Shown: positions 43,052 through 52,142 of the stretch, piece after piece | How the letters are laid out: every line of letters starts with the position of its first letter | Numbering within the stretch: the first letter of the stretch is position 1 | From: DATJGR01 sp963780795 | Lineage (GTDB): Bacteria; Pseudomonadota; Gammaproteobacteria; Pseudomonadales; Azotimanducaceae | Assembly (NCBI GenBank): GCA_963780795.1 | Contig: CAWADH010000003.1 | Span: 387,389-451,388, forward strand | Length of the DNA stretch: 64,000 bases | Direction of reading: 5' to 3' | Notes under the pieces: model-generated | Told to the model about the DNA's origin: nothing | Seen by the model: only the letters and a program-made list of their open reading frames with translations | Database searches by the model: none | Program-made: the position numbers and the translations under genes

Positions 43052-43627
43052 CTAGTACTCGTAGCGCAGGATGGGATCCGTCAGCCGCGCGGCCGAAGAG
43101 TGGTCCCGATGCTCCTGCTGCCGTCGGTGAATGCGAAAGAGCATCTGTCGGCGCTTTTCTCCGATCCAGGCTTCTCGATCAAGGTGAGCGTCTTTTCCTC
43201 GCAGCCGCTCCTGTTCCATTCGAAAATCGCAAAACTCACGATAGCCGTTCAACTCGTGCTCGAGGTCTCGAATCACCAACTCCGCCATGATCGCATCATC
43301 GAGAAATCCCAAACCAGGGACCGCATCGGCCACAAGATCATTCGGTTCCGCGAAGTAACTGATTGCCGCTTTGATGCGTCGTTGGTCGCTCTCGTCGAGT
43401 GGCCATTCCTCGTCCTCCAACATCGAGACCAACCTATCCAGGTCGTCCAAACGCTTACGAACGTACTCGGGCGATTCTACTTTCCGGCTTTCTCCCAACG
43501 CGCGACGAACCCGATCTACAAGATCCTCTTCTTCGCATTGCGCATTTCGTCGCCAACTGGAATCCATCACCTCCCGAAAGTAGCCCAGGTCCTCATCGCT
43601 CAGATCCAGCACCAGCTTCAGCGGCAT
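43052..43627 (-). CDS. YkvA/DUF1232-like domain protein
   Basis: This 191-residue protein has a central block ISYFAEPNDLVADAVPGLGFLDDAIMAELVI typical of the YkvA (DUF1232) family, with a charged helical N-terminal domain (LKLVLDLSDEDLGYFREVMD) and a highly basic tail. The start is the ATG at 43627, 7 bases after GGAGG; a longer frame to 43660 lacks such a site. The function is unknown. No membrane helix is predicted. Confidence 0.78.
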   Translation of the reverse strand: MPLKLVLDLSDEDLGYFREVMDSSWRRNAQCEEEDLVDRVRRALGESRKVESPEYVRKRLDDLDRLVSMLEDEEWPLDESDQRRIKAAISYFAEPNDLVADAVPGLGFLDDAIMAELVIRDLEHELNGYREFCDFRMEQERLRGKDAHLDREAWIGEKRRQMLFRIHRRQQEHRDHSSAARLTDPILRYEY

Positions 43628-43932
43628 TGCGTGTCCTCCATCTGACTCTTGCCTATTCACAATGTGCGACTCGCTACGGTGCTATGCAAAACATCAGCCA
43701 GTGCTCGAGGGTGCCAATTTTTTCGCTACCACAGACTTATCGCCCTTCGCCGGCGCGGGATTTGCACCACAGGGGGGGCTCACGCAACGCGGCCTTGAAT
43801 GTTCGCGCCTGACGCGAAAGTCTGCCCGGCGGCTGGCGATTTTCGAGAAAGCGATGCACGAAAAATATGCACGCCCGGGTAAATCTTCCATTGCCACCGG
43901 AGGTGCGCGCCGACTACTACGAGGGTCTTCGC
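43628..43932. other. Divergent intergenic region
   Basis: About 305 bases between the DUF1232-like gene (minus) and the DUF305 gene (plus). It presumably contains both promoters. I see no gene or clear repeat in it; the DUF305 frame is open from 43867. Confidence 0.4.
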
Positions 43933-44385
43933 ATGAGCAAGTATCTGCGATTCGCCGCGATGATCACGACGAGCACCGTCATCATGCTCGGCCTCATGTA
44001 TCTCAACACTTATCAGCTCGACCACATCTTCTGGAGCGAGACTCGAGCCTACATGGCCCTGATCATGGGCGCGACGATGGCCATCGTCATGCTGGTTTTC
44101 ATGCGGGGCATGTACGACAACAGCAGACTCAACCTTGCGATCGTGGTGGGCAGCATCGGGACATTCGCAGTTGCACTCTATCTGGTGCGTAGCCAGCAGA
44201 CGGTCGGTGACGTCGCCTATATGAAGGCGATGATCCCGCACCATTCGATCGCGATTCTCACCAGCGAGCGAGCGCACATCTCTGATCAGCGCGTACGGGA
44301 CCTTGCTGACGGTATCATTAAGGCGCAGCGCAAGGAAATCGCAGAAATGAAGATCCTGATCAAGGATCTCGAAATCAAACATTGA
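43933..44385 (+). CDS. DUF305 membrane protein
   Basis: This 150-residue protein has three membrane helices (about 7-25, 36-58 and 66-83) and a C-terminal DUF305 segment YMKAMIPHHSIAILTSERA followed by DLADGIIKAQRKEIAEMK. DUF305 proteins are ferritin-like, His/Met-rich and often linked to copper. I use the ATG at 43933, with GAGGG upstream; the frame is open to 43867, which would add 22 residues. Confidence 0.82.
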   Translation: MSKYLRFAAMITTSTVIMLGLMYLNTYQLDHIFWSETRAYMALIMGATMAIVMLVFMRGMYDNSRLNLAIVVGSIGTFAVALYLVRSQQTVGDVAYMKAMIPHHSIAILTSERAHISDQRVRDLADGIIKAQRKEIAEMKILIKDLEIKH

Positions 44386-44627
44386 CGTGACACCACCCAC
44401 AGAGTTCGAAGGAATCAATCGGCCAGTCGCGACGAATGAACCATGCTGCTGCGAAACGCAGGCAAGCATTGATCGAGCCTCATCGAGGCCGCCCGACTTC
44501 GGCTTCGCCTGATGTCTACTTCGAACCCCCGCGGGATCCACAATACAACGTACCGACCGCTTGCAAGGCTCAACTCCGCGAAGCCTTTCACACATTTGTC
44601 GCGATGGTTTGGCGTAGTACAGGCGCC

Positions 44628-45470
44628 ATGCCGATACTTCCGTTGCGGGAAGAACCGCGGCTGCGGCAACGAAGCGTGTGCAAATTCAGAGTCAGCCTCA
44701 TCATGGTCATTGGCATGTGTCTGGGGCATGTCGGCGATGCGTGCGCGGCGCCGTCCGTCGAGGTGCTGGCAACCGATCCATCAGGCAGCATCGTGCAGCT
44801 CGGCCGAAACCAGAACTTCTACTTGCGTATCCACTACCAGACGGACCGGCCCATCAGCATCTGGGCGCATCCGTACTATCGAGGCAGGGAGACGAAGGCC
44901 GGAACGAACCCCTCGCGCCGCTACAACGGCGCCGGTGAGGCGCTCGGTTGGTTCTTCTTCATGGAACCTGGCGATCAGGCCGATGAAGTCCGTATCGACG
45001 TCGGCGACGGCACGTCCGTCGGCACTTACACTGCCGCAACTTACCCCCTGCGGATTTTCAGCCGGACCGAGTCCGCCTCCGCACACGTCGAGCCTGACTG
45101 GGTGGTAGAGCTGAAGCAGAGGGACCAGGCTGCTCAGCGGGCCGACTACGACAAGCGGATGACCACGCCACCAACCGCGGGCGAGTGGATCCTGTTCAAC
45201 GGTTTCATGCTGCTCATGCTCGCACTGGGCATTATCGGAATCGCCGGACCCGCGTGGGGTGTGTGGCGTTGGCGCCGAGGCTGGCGCATCGCAGCGGCCG
45301 TACCGGCTTCGATGATGGCGTTCGTCGTCGTGCGGTTGCTGTTCGGCGTCGCGCACGACCCGACTTCCCACAATCTGTGGCCCTTCGAGATCCTGCAAGC
45401 CGGCGCGCTCAGCGTCGCCATCATGGCGGTGTTGTGGGTAACCCGGAAAATCTCCGGCGCATCGCGATAG
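44628..45470 (+). CDS. Hypothetical exported protein with C-terminal membrane helices
   Basis: This protein of about 280 residues has a signal-like segment (VSLIMVIGMCLGHVGDACA), a beta-rich periplasmic domain (SVEVLATDPSGSIVQLGRNQ, YYRGRETKAG, DEVRIDVGDGTSVGTYTAATYPL) and three C-terminal membrane helices starting at WILFNGFMLLMLALGIIGIAG. No family is recognised. The start is uncertain: the frame is open from 44436, but only the region from 44628 looks like a signal peptide. Confidence 0.68.
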   Translation: MPILPLREEPRLRQRSVCKFRVSLIMVIGMCLGHVGDACAAPSVEVLATDPSGSIVQLGRNQNFYLRIHYQTDRPISIWAHPYYRGRETKAGTNPSRRYNGAGEALGWFFFMEPGDQADEVRIDVGDGTSVGTYTAATYPLRIFSRTESASAHVEPDWVVELKQRDQAAQRADYDKRMTTPPTAGEWILFNGFMLLMLALGIIGIAGPAWGVWRWRRGWRIAAAVPASMMAFVVVRLLFGVAHDPTSHNLWPFEILQAGALSVAIMAVLWVTRKISGASR

Positions 45471-45605
45471 CAATACCACACTGGTTCGTTTGAGTGCCGA
45501 GCAGGTTGAATCTGTCGGAAGCCGAGTGGCGGCGGCCCGCCGTCGAGCCGGATCGGGATCACAAAGACGTCTGCCATCGCCGCGTCGGATACGGGTGCGC
45601 CAAGC

Positions 45606-46418
45606 CTACTTCAACTGATACGCCCGCTTCTGCTCGCTGTTCGTATCGCGAAACAGCGCCGCGAACGGCGCACCCCAATCGTAGTCGCCGTCGATCAGCA
45701 CACCCGGCTCGTTGCGACGCGCGAGCGTGAGTGCATCCAGCAATATTCTGCGCTGCCCCGCCCGATCCGACGGCCGTCCGAACGCGTTGCCCATCGGATG
45801 ATTGACGAACAGTGTGCGCGGCGACTTGACCTGTGCAGACAGATCGCGGCCGGTGGACACCGTGACTGTCGGTATGCCGCGTTCCTCCACCGCGCGGGCG
45901 ACGAGTCCCGCGGTCTGATGGTCGAGCGGGCAGGCCGGCACCACGACCAGCACGTCGACGCCGTCGCGCGCGAGTTGCGCGGCGAATTTGGGTGCGGCGT
46001 CTTCGCTCACCGCCTTGCGGATGTAGATGCGGCCCATGAATCCGCTCCAAAGACGGGCGGCGACACGCCCGATGCGCCGTTCGGCCGCGAGTTCGCGCAG
46101 CCGCGCGACCGGAAACTGGCAATTGATGTCGCGGCGCACGTCGGTGTGGTCGTAATAGTTGTCGTGCACCTGGAAACGATCGTCAGGCGTGTCTGCTTCG
46201 ATGGCGTCGAGGCGCAGGTCGTTGCGCGCGTCCGGATGGAACGGCGGCGAATCGATCGTCGAAGCGCCGCACGTCGTCAGCATCGATACACAGCACGCGT
46301 CGAGCGGCTTGGCGAGCGGCGTCAGGGGAGCCGTCTCGTTGATCGTCCACTGATACGCGGGAAACCCGAGCGACTGGTACTTTCGATTCAAAAACTCGAC
46401 GTAACGAATGGGTTCCAT
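45606..46418 (-). CDS. Glycine/sarcosine/betaine reductase component B-like protein, Cys form
   Basis: This 270-residue protein resembles GrdB/PrdB reductase subunits: IRYVEFLNRKYQSLGFPAYQW at the N terminus, SMLTTCGAST, then VPACPLDHQTAGLVARAVEERGIPTV and a final Rossmann-like block. There is no TGA inside the frame: a Cys (in SMLTTCG and in VPACPLDHQ) is present where clostridial enzymes use selenocysteine. In aerobic proteobacteria these paralogues have no established substrate. The start at 46418 (MEPIRY) is preferred over one 72 bases upstream. Confidence 0.8.
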   Translation of the reverse strand: MEPIRYVEFLNRKYQSLGFPAYQWTINETAPLTPLAKPLDACCVSMLTTCGASTIDSPPFHPDARNDLRLDAIEADTPDDRFQVHDNYYDHTDVRRDINCQFPVARLRELAAERRIGRVAARLWSGFMGRIYIRKAVSEDAAPKFAAQLARDGVDVLVVVPACPLDHQTAGLVARAVEERGIPTVTVSTGRDLSAQVKSPRTLFVNHPMGNAFGRPSDRAGQRRILLDALTLARRNEPGVLIDGDYDWGAPFAALFRDTNSEQKRAYQLK

Positions 46419-46553
46419 GGCTAGTTCCTCGACGACGTTGCCCGCAGTGTAACCGTGGCCACGGCGCTTGCGAAAAGACCGATGCGGCATCGGGTCGGAG
46501 CGCGGCGCGTCACGGTGGACCCATTCACCGGCGCGCGGCCTCGAACCCGGCGA

Positions 46554-46899
46554 TCAGGTCTTGACAGCTCCTCGCACCCCGCTGACCAGTTCCGGCGCGG
46601 TCTCGAAACGCACGCGGATCTCGGCGGAAAAGCCTTCATTGAGCGCATTTTTGTATCGCCGCCCGCTGCTCCAACGGGAGTTCAAAGGCGCTGCTCACGA
46701 GTGCGGCATCGGACGTTGTCATCAAGGCCTTCGCTCTCGCCCCGGGATCCATGTCACGCAAGCGACGCGTAAACACCTCGCCGAGGTGCTCTTCCAGGCT
46801 CACCGTCGCGAGACCCATGAGCGCCTTGCGGGCGATCGCAAACACTTCATGCCGAATCGCCACATGGTTGGGGCGGCGTAGACTATCGGCCGGTCGCAT
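46554..46899 (-). pseudogene. Remnant of an alternative F-type ATPase subunit (AtpF-like)
   Basis: Minus-strand frames here reconstruct the end of an AtpF b-subunit as found in alternative (N-type) F-ATPase operons: RHEVFAIARKALMGLATVSLEEHLGEVFTRRLRDMD, then SAFELPLEQRAAIQ in one frame, continuing after a shift near 46655 as NALNEGFSAEIRVRFETAPELVSGV and stopping at 46554-46556. The frame change and the missing N-terminal membrane helix show decay. No other ATPase gene is in the window. Confidence 0.7.
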
Positions 46900-46921
46900 A
46901 ACATAAATTGGAGGTATTCCG

Positions 46922-47980
46922 ATGCAGATCGATCAAGGCAAGGTACAGGCGTTTCTCGGCAAGTTCGTCGGCGATCTCGGCGGCGTTGCGACCATCGCGA
47001 TGGTCGCGCTCGGTAACGACCTCGGGCTGTACGAGGCGATGGACGGCAAAGGCCCGCTCGATGTGGCTGCGCTCGGGGCGGCCACCGGCTGCAACCGCCG
47101 CCTGGTTCAGGAGTGGCTCGATCAACAGGCCGCCGCCGGTTACGTCACGTTCGATGCAGGCTCCGGACGCTACGAATTGCCGCCCGAGCACGGGTTCGCG
47201 CTCGCGCAGCGGCAATCGCCGGCGTACGTTGCCGGAGGATCGCTGGTGATGGCAGCGATGTTTCATGACCTCGAACGCGTTGCCGAGGCGTTCCGCGGCG
47301 ATGGCGGATTACCGTGGGGGGCGCATCATCCGCACTTGTTCCGCGGCACCGCGGAGTTCTTCCGGCCCGGCTATCAGACGAATCTGACTGCGGCGTGGAT
47401 CCCGGCGCTTGACGGCGTCGAGGCACGCCTCCAATCCGGCATTCGTGTCGCCGACATCGGCTGCGGTCACGGCGTCTCGTCGATCGTGATGGCGCAGTCG
47501 TATCCGAACAGTGAAGTTCACGGCTTCGATTACCACGCGCCGTCCATTGACGTCGCACGCGAGTCGGCCGAGAGCGCAGGTGTGGCGAATCGGGTGCGCT
47601 TCAATGTCGCGCGCGCCAGCGAATTCACTGGACGTTTCGAACTGGTGTGCTTCTTCGACTGCCTGCACGACATGGGCGATCCAGTCGGCATCGCCAGACA
47701 CACCCGCTCGCAACTGGCGCCCGAGGGCACAGTGATGTTGGTCGAGCCGTTCGCGCACGACGACCGCGCGGTGAACCACACGCTCCCCTCAGCGAAAGTG
47801 TTTTACGGCGCGTCGACGTTCATCTGTACGCCGAATTCACTGTCGCAGGAGGTCGGTCGCGCGATGGGGGCGCAGGCGGGCGAGGCGGGCATGCGTGCGG
47901 TGTTCGAAGAGGCGGGCTACCGGCATTTTCGACGGGTCACCGAGACGCCGTTCAACATCGTCTACGAAGCGCGCGTGTAG
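46922..47980 (+). CDS. SAM-dependent methyltransferase with N-terminal winged helix
   Basis: This 352-residue protein has an N-terminal winged-helix dimerisation domain (ALGNDLGLYEAMDGKGPLDVAAL... GCNRRLVQEWLDQQAAAGYV) and a class I methyltransferase domain with the SAM loop VADIGCGHGVSSIVMAQSYP (about residue 178) and the acidic end HGFDYHAPSIDVA. The layout matches the Rv2258c-like methyltransferases. The substrate is unknown. A perfect GGAGGT lies 6 bases before the ATG. Confidence 0.88.
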   Translation: MQIDQGKVQAFLGKFVGDLGGVATIAMVALGNDLGLYEAMDGKGPLDVAALGAATGCNRRLVQEWLDQQAAAGYVTFDAGSGRYELPPEHGFALAQRQSPAYVAGGSLVMAAMFHDLERVAEAFRGDGGLPWGAHHPHLFRGTAEFFRPGYQTNLTAAWIPALDGVEARLQSGIRVADIGCGHGVSSIVMAQSYPNSEVHGFDYHAPSIDVARESAESAGVANRVRFNVARASEFTGRFELVCFFDCLHDMGDPVGIARHTRSQLAPEGTVMLVEPFAHDDRAVNHTLPSAKVFYGASTFICTPNSLSQEVGRAMGAQAGEAGMRAVFEEAGYRHFRRVTETPFNIVYEARV

Positions 47981-48144
47981 CTGACGGTTGGTCAAGGCCG
48001 GCGTCAGTGCGGCGCTGTCCACAGTCCGCCCGGCCCCAGGGCGTACCGCGGTGCGGGTAGATCGGAGAAGCGCGACTCGGGCGTACGCAGGACGTTCATC
48101 ATGCTCCGGACGATTGGCTCGGCGCGTGTCACCCTATCCAGGCG

Positions 48145-48843
48145 TCAGAACACCACTTGCTGGTAATTCGAGTTCGTGATCGTGACTTGCAGATTGCTGC
48201 TCGGCAGCGAAAGGGTGATGTTCGACGGATGATCGGTTCCGTCGGGCAACGTCGCGAACTGGACCACGAGGTTCACGACCTTTGACGGTTGATCGAGCCA
48301 CGTCGAGACGTCGACCGTCTGAATCGACTTCGGCTCGATCGCGAACGTCAGCGTCAGCGAATCGTTCGGCAAGTTGTAGTTAGCGAACGCGAGCGTCGCT
48401 TCACCCGGCGGCGCGGGCAGCAACTGCATGTTCTGTGACGCGACCGTCGCCTGAAGGCGTTGCGGTTCTGGTGGAACGTAGCTGTGAATCAGAGCAACCG
48501 CACTTTCGAGTTCGTTCTTCATCTCTTCGCCTTTCTTCTCGGCGATCATGCCGCGCAACCCCGGCGGCTTTGGCGCGGCCGCGTCCGAGATCTCGTTTTT
48601 CACCAGCTGTCCATCAGGTCCATACGAGACCGACTCGACCTTCGTGTCCTTCACCTCGCCGTTGTAGCTGACCTGGGTCGTCGACACCCAGGAGTACTTG
48701 TGCAATTGGGCTTGATTGCGCGCGGCGGCTTCCTTGACGGCGGCAAACGGACCTTGCGGTTGCGCGGCGCCGCTTTGCGTCGCACCGAATGCCAATAGAA
48801 GCGCCACGATGGTCGCGGTCGCGACCCGAGTTCGAATCTGCAT
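48145..48843 (-). CDS. Hypothetical periplasmic protein
   Basis: This 232-residue protein has a signal peptide (ATATIVALLLAFGATQSGAAQ) followed by a beta-rich domain (LHKYSWVSTTQVSYNGEVKDTKVESVSYGPDGQLVKNEI) and a C-terminal segment LPSSNLQVTITNSNYQQVVF. I do not recognise a named domain; similar proteins are annotated only as hypothetical. I start at the ATG at 48843, the first Met before a signal-like stretch. It is the most 3' of several small envelope genes downstream of the sulfatase. Confidence 0.72.
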   Translation of the reverse strand: MQIRTRVATATIVALLLAFGATQSGAAQPQGPFAAVKEAAARNQAQLHKYSWVSTTQVSYNGEVKDTKVESVSYGPDGQLVKNEISDAAAPKPPGLRGMIAEKKGEEMKNELESAVALIHSYVPPEPQRLQATVASQNMQLLPAPPGEATLAFANYNLPNDSLTLTFAIEPKSIQTVDVSTWLDQPSKVVNLVVQFATLPDGTDHPSNITLSLPSSNLQVTITNSNYQQVVF

Positions 48844-48872
48844 GAGGATCACTCCGATGAACGAGTTGCTGC

Positions 48873-49193
48873 TCATTGGATTCCACACGTCGACTTAATT
48901 TGGGCGATCTTCTGATCGATCATCTTGTTGTAGTCACCGGACGCGATCTGCAGCTTGCCCTTTTCCTTGCCGGTTGCAGTGCCGGCAACCAGGCCGACCG
49001 GCGTGATCGCTGTAACGCCATCCTCGATCATCTTGGCGGTACTGACCTTCTCGGCCTGAAGAGTGCGCAGATCACCCTCGGCCGTTGCGCAGTTCACCGG
49101 TGCAGCCTCCTGTTGCTGAACCTGCTGCACGTTCGGACCCTGGCATCCAGCCAGCAGCACAATCGATAGAACGAATGGAATGCTCGTCTTCAT
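48873..49193 (-). CDS. Small lipoprotein
   Basis: This 106-residue protein has a clear lipobox (VLSIVLLAGC, Cys17 in the mature position), a Gln-rich linker (NVQQVQQQEAAP) and a region with two conserved Cys (NCATAEGDLR and IKSTCGIQ), followed by the glycine-containing segment TPVGLVAGTATGKEKGK. It is likely an outer-membrane or periplasmic lipoprotein of unknown role. It lies between two other envelope genes. Confidence 0.75.
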   Translation of the reverse strand: MKTSIPFVLSIVLLAGCQGPNVQQVQQQEAAPVNCATAEGDLRTLQAEKVSTAKMIEDGVTAITPVGLVAGTATGKEKGKLQIASGDYNKMIDQKIAQIKSTCGIQ

Positions 49194-49208
49194 GATATTG
49201 CCCCTTAA

Positions 49209-49613
49209 TCAACCCGTTGTAGAACCTCGATTTACGCGCATCCTCCAGAGGAGGAGGACTGCCACAGCTCCGTGTAGTGCAACGACCGGCCAGAGCAGCG
49301 GGCCGGCGACCCCGACTACTGCGCTCCCATAGGCCAGAAACATTGCGATCAATCCGTTGTAAACGAGCATGGCGCGCACCGCCGGCCCGCCGACCAGGGC
49401 TTCGCTCCGCTGCTGCCAACACGCCACTCCGAGCGCGAGCAAGGCGGCGCCAAAACATCTGCCGACGAGCGATGTGACGTCAGCGGTCTCGGCGGCCAAC
49501 AGGAGCGTCACGACGATGGCGGGCGCCATCATCAACGCGGCGCCAGTCACGATCTCAGCGATCACCGAGAACATCAGGATGTTCCGCGTCATGTTCCGTT
49601 GGGCCTCAGTCAC
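49209..49613 (-). CDS. Hypothetical membrane protein, four helices
   Basis: This 134-residue protein has four hydrophobic helices (about 12-40, 45-65, 78-100 and 103-122) and few charged residues except at the ends. No family is recognised. It directly precedes the lipoprotein gene (15-base gap) and follows the sulfatase gene by 5 bases, suggesting co-transcription. Confidence 0.7.
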   Translation of the reverse strand: MTEAQRNMTRNILMFSVIAEIVTGAALMMAPAIVVTLLLAAETADVTSLVGRCFGAALLALGVACWQQRSEALVGGPAVRAMLVYNGLIAMFLAYGSAVVGVAGPLLWPVVALHGAVAVLLLWRMRVNRGSTTG

Positions 49614-49618
49614 CGACG

Positions 49619-52123
49619 CTAGTCCTTCGCCCGCGCGATCTGGTCGCGTATTGCGGGAAGTTGCTTGCGCTCTTCTTCCGTTATCTGTGACGGCCCGAGA
49701 TCAAAGCTCAGCTTGTCGATCGTGCCGGTGAAACTGAACGGGCATTCGTAGCGATACTCGACCATCGCTACTGGCGTTCGAGTGTCCTGCCCCACGTCGA
49801 AGTCTTCATCTTCGGGGAACAGGATCGGCGTCGAGTGCTCGATGGACTTCGTGGCCACCGGTTGCCCATCCACCGACAGCACGCCGGTGCCGCCCTTGCC
49901 GAGACCGGGACCGTCGTATTTGAAGTCGAACACGATCGTGTGCTTTCCGGCGCCCAGTTCCGGACCCTCCCACACGGTTCGCTGCAGGTCGAGCAAGTTG
50001 TAGAGGAACACGACCTTACCTTGCCGAAGTCCCATCTCGCCTTTGCTGAGAAACAGTCCGTAGCCGCCGAAGCGACCGCCCTCGGTAGCAATCATCCCCT
50101 CTGCTCCGCCGTCTGGGATGGTGACCTCGGCGGTGATGGTGTACGACTTATCCAGAATGTTCGGCGCGCTAGCGGCAGGTACGCCGCTCAACGTGCCGGA
50201 ATATTCGAACATGGTCCGTCCGGCGGTGGCGCTCGGGCGCGGTGTGGTGAAGCGCGCCAGCGTCGAGTTGTCGAGCGGCAGCACGTCGTACTTCTTCGCC
50301 TCCGCGTAGAACACGTCTTCCATCTGTTTGAGTTTGTCCGGCATCGACGCTGCGAGGTCGTTGGCCTCGGTCGGGTCCTTCGTGACGTCGTACAGTTCCC
50401 ATTTGTAGCCAGTGATCACGTCGGGGGGCGTCGCGCTGCTCAACTCCCACGGCAGGTTGCTGGGAGTGGTCGCAGCCACCCAACCGTCTTGGTAGATCGC
50501 GCGATTGCCGAGCATCTCGAAATATTGTGTGGCGTGGTGGGTGGGCACCTTGGAGTTCGCCTTCGGCCACGTGTAAGTCATGCTGACCCCTTCGATCGGG
50601 CGCTGCGCGATGCCGTCGATCGTGTCGGGCGCAGCGATACCGGTTGCTTCGAGAATCGTCGGCACGATGTCGATCACGTGGTGGAACTGCGTGCGGATGC
50701 CGCCGACGTCGCTGATGTGGCCGGGCCACGACATCGCCAACCCTTGAGACGTTCCGCCGAAGTGCGAAGCGACCTGTTTCATCCACTTGAAGGGCGTGTC
50801 CATCGCCCACGCCCATTCGGCCGCGAAGTGCGGAAAGGTGCGCTCCGAGCCCCAGAACTCATACCACAGGAACTGATCCTTCACCGGCACCGCAACGCCG
50901 TTGAACGTCGTGAATTCGTTGGGCGTACCATTCAGCATACCTTCGGCGCTCGCGCCGTTGTCGCCGGCGATGTAGATGATCAACGTGTTGTCGAGTTCGC
51001 CAAGGTCTTCGACTGCCTGAATGACGCGGCCGATCTCGTAATCCGTGTAGGCGAGGTATGCGCCGAACACGTCGGCTTGCTTGATGAACAGTTTCTTCTC
51101 CTCGAAGCTGAGGGTGTCCCACTGCGGAAGTTCCTTCGGCCACGCCGTCAGCTTGGCGTTCGCGGGCATGATCCCGAGGCGCTTCTGGTTCGCGAAGATC
51201 GTCTCGCGGATCTTGTTCCAGCCGCCGTCGAACAGATGCATCGCGCCGATCTTGTCGATCCACTCCGGCGTCGGATGGTGTGGCGAGTGAGTACCGCCCG
51301 GAACGTAGTACACGAAGAACGGTTTATCGGGCGCGATCTCCTTCAACTGCTTCATGTACTGAATCGCGTCGTCGGCCATCGCAGTGGTCAGGTTCCAGCC
51401 GTGCTGCCCTTGAAACGGATAGATCGCAGTCGTGTTGCGAAACAGATTCGGTTGCCATTGGTTGGTGTCGCCGCCGACGAAGCCATAGAAATAGTCGAAG
51501 CCCATCCCGTTCGGCCATTGATCGAACGGACCCGCTTGGCTGGATTGATAGAACGGCGTGTTGTGGTCTTTGCCGAACCACGACGTCGCGTAGCCGTTGT
51601 CTTTCAGGATCCTGCCGATCGTGCCGACATCCTTGCGGATGACGGAGTCGTAGCCAGGAAATCCTGTTGCCGCCTCGCCGACGACGCCGAAGCCCGCGAC
51701 ATGGTGATTGCGCCCGGTGATCAGCGCCGCGCGCGTCGGCGAGCACAGCGACGCCGAGTGAAACTGTGTGTATCGAAGTCCGGTCTTCGCAATGCGATCG
51801 AGGGCTGGCGTCGGTACCACGCCGCCAAACGTGCTCGGCGCGCCGAAGCCGGAGTCGTCCGTCATGATCAGCAGCACGTTGGGCGCGCTTCTCGGCGGTA
51901 CGATTCGCGGCGGCCACCACGACTTCGACTCGGAGGCCTTCTCCTGGATGACACCGCCGAACTTCGGATCGGGCGGCGGAAGTTGCTTCCCACTGATCGT
52001 GGTGGTTGCGTTCGGCGAACCCAACTCGCCAGTAACTTGAACCGGGTCTGCCCAACAGCACGACGCGTAGAGAGAGACGAGACCCGATAGCCCTGCAGCA
52101 ACGATTATTTTGAATGCCTTCAC
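49619..52123 (-). CDS. Arylsulfatase (type I, formylglycine-dependent)
   Basis: This 834-residue protein has an N-terminal signal segment (IIVAAGLSGLVSLYASCCWADPVQ) and the sulfatase signature LCSPTRAALITGR, whose Cys is converted to formylglycine. Metal ligands are suggested by IMTDDSGFG and IAGDNGAS. A beta-rich C-terminal domain of about 200 residues (from DNSTLARFTT on) is typical of large periplasmic sulfatases. The start is the GTG at 52123, 5 bases after AAGGAGG; the ATG further upstream lacks such a site. No formylglycine-generating enzyme gene is seen nearby. Confidence 0.92.
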   Translation of the reverse strand: MKAFKIIVAAGLSGLVSLYASCCWADPVQVTGELGSPNATTTISGKQLPPPDPKFGGVIQEKASESKSWWPPRIVPPRSAPNVLLIMTDDSGFGAPSTFGGVVPTPALDRIAKTGLRYTQFHSASLCSPTRAALITGRNHHVAGFGVVGEAATGFPGYDSVIRKDVGTIGRILKDNGYATSWFGKDHNTPFYQSSQAGPFDQWPNGMGFDYFYGFVGGDTNQWQPNLFRNTTAIYPFQGQHGWNLTTAMADDAIQYMKQLKEIAPDKPFFVYYVPGGTHSPHHPTPEWIDKIGAMHLFDGGWNKIRETIFANQKRLGIMPANAKLTAWPKELPQWDTLSFEEKKLFIKQADVFGAYLAYTDYEIGRVIQAVEDLGELDNTLIIYIAGDNGASAEGMLNGTPNEFTTFNGVAVPVKDQFLWYEFWGSERTFPHFAAEWAWAMDTPFKWMKQVASHFGGTSQGLAMSWPGHISDVGGIRTQFHHVIDIVPTILEATGIAAPDTIDGIAQRPIEGVSMTYTWPKANSKVPTHHATQYFEMLGNRAIYQDGWVAATTPSNLPWELSSATPPDVITGYKWELYDVTKDPTEANDLAASMPDKLKQMEDVFYAEAKKYDVLPLDNSTLARFTTPRPSATAGRTMFEYSGTLSGVPAASAPNILDKSYTITAEVTIPDGGAEGMIATEGGRFGGYGLFLSKGEMGLRQGKVVFLYNLLDLQRTVWEGPELGAGKHTIVFDFKYDGPGLGKGGTGVLSVDGQPVATKSIEHSTPILFPEDEDFDVGQDTRTPVAMVEYRYECPFSFTGTIDKLSFDLGPSQITEEERKQLPAIRDQIARAKD

Positions 52124-52142
52124 ATGGGCCTCCTTTGCTTTC

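Noticed and set aside
49835..52090. A 751-codon open frame on the plus strand opposite the arylsulfatase
   Set aside because: It lies fully antisense to a protein with clear sulfatase motifs and its translation is rich in Arg, His and Val with no family pattern; it is a by-product of high GC codon use.
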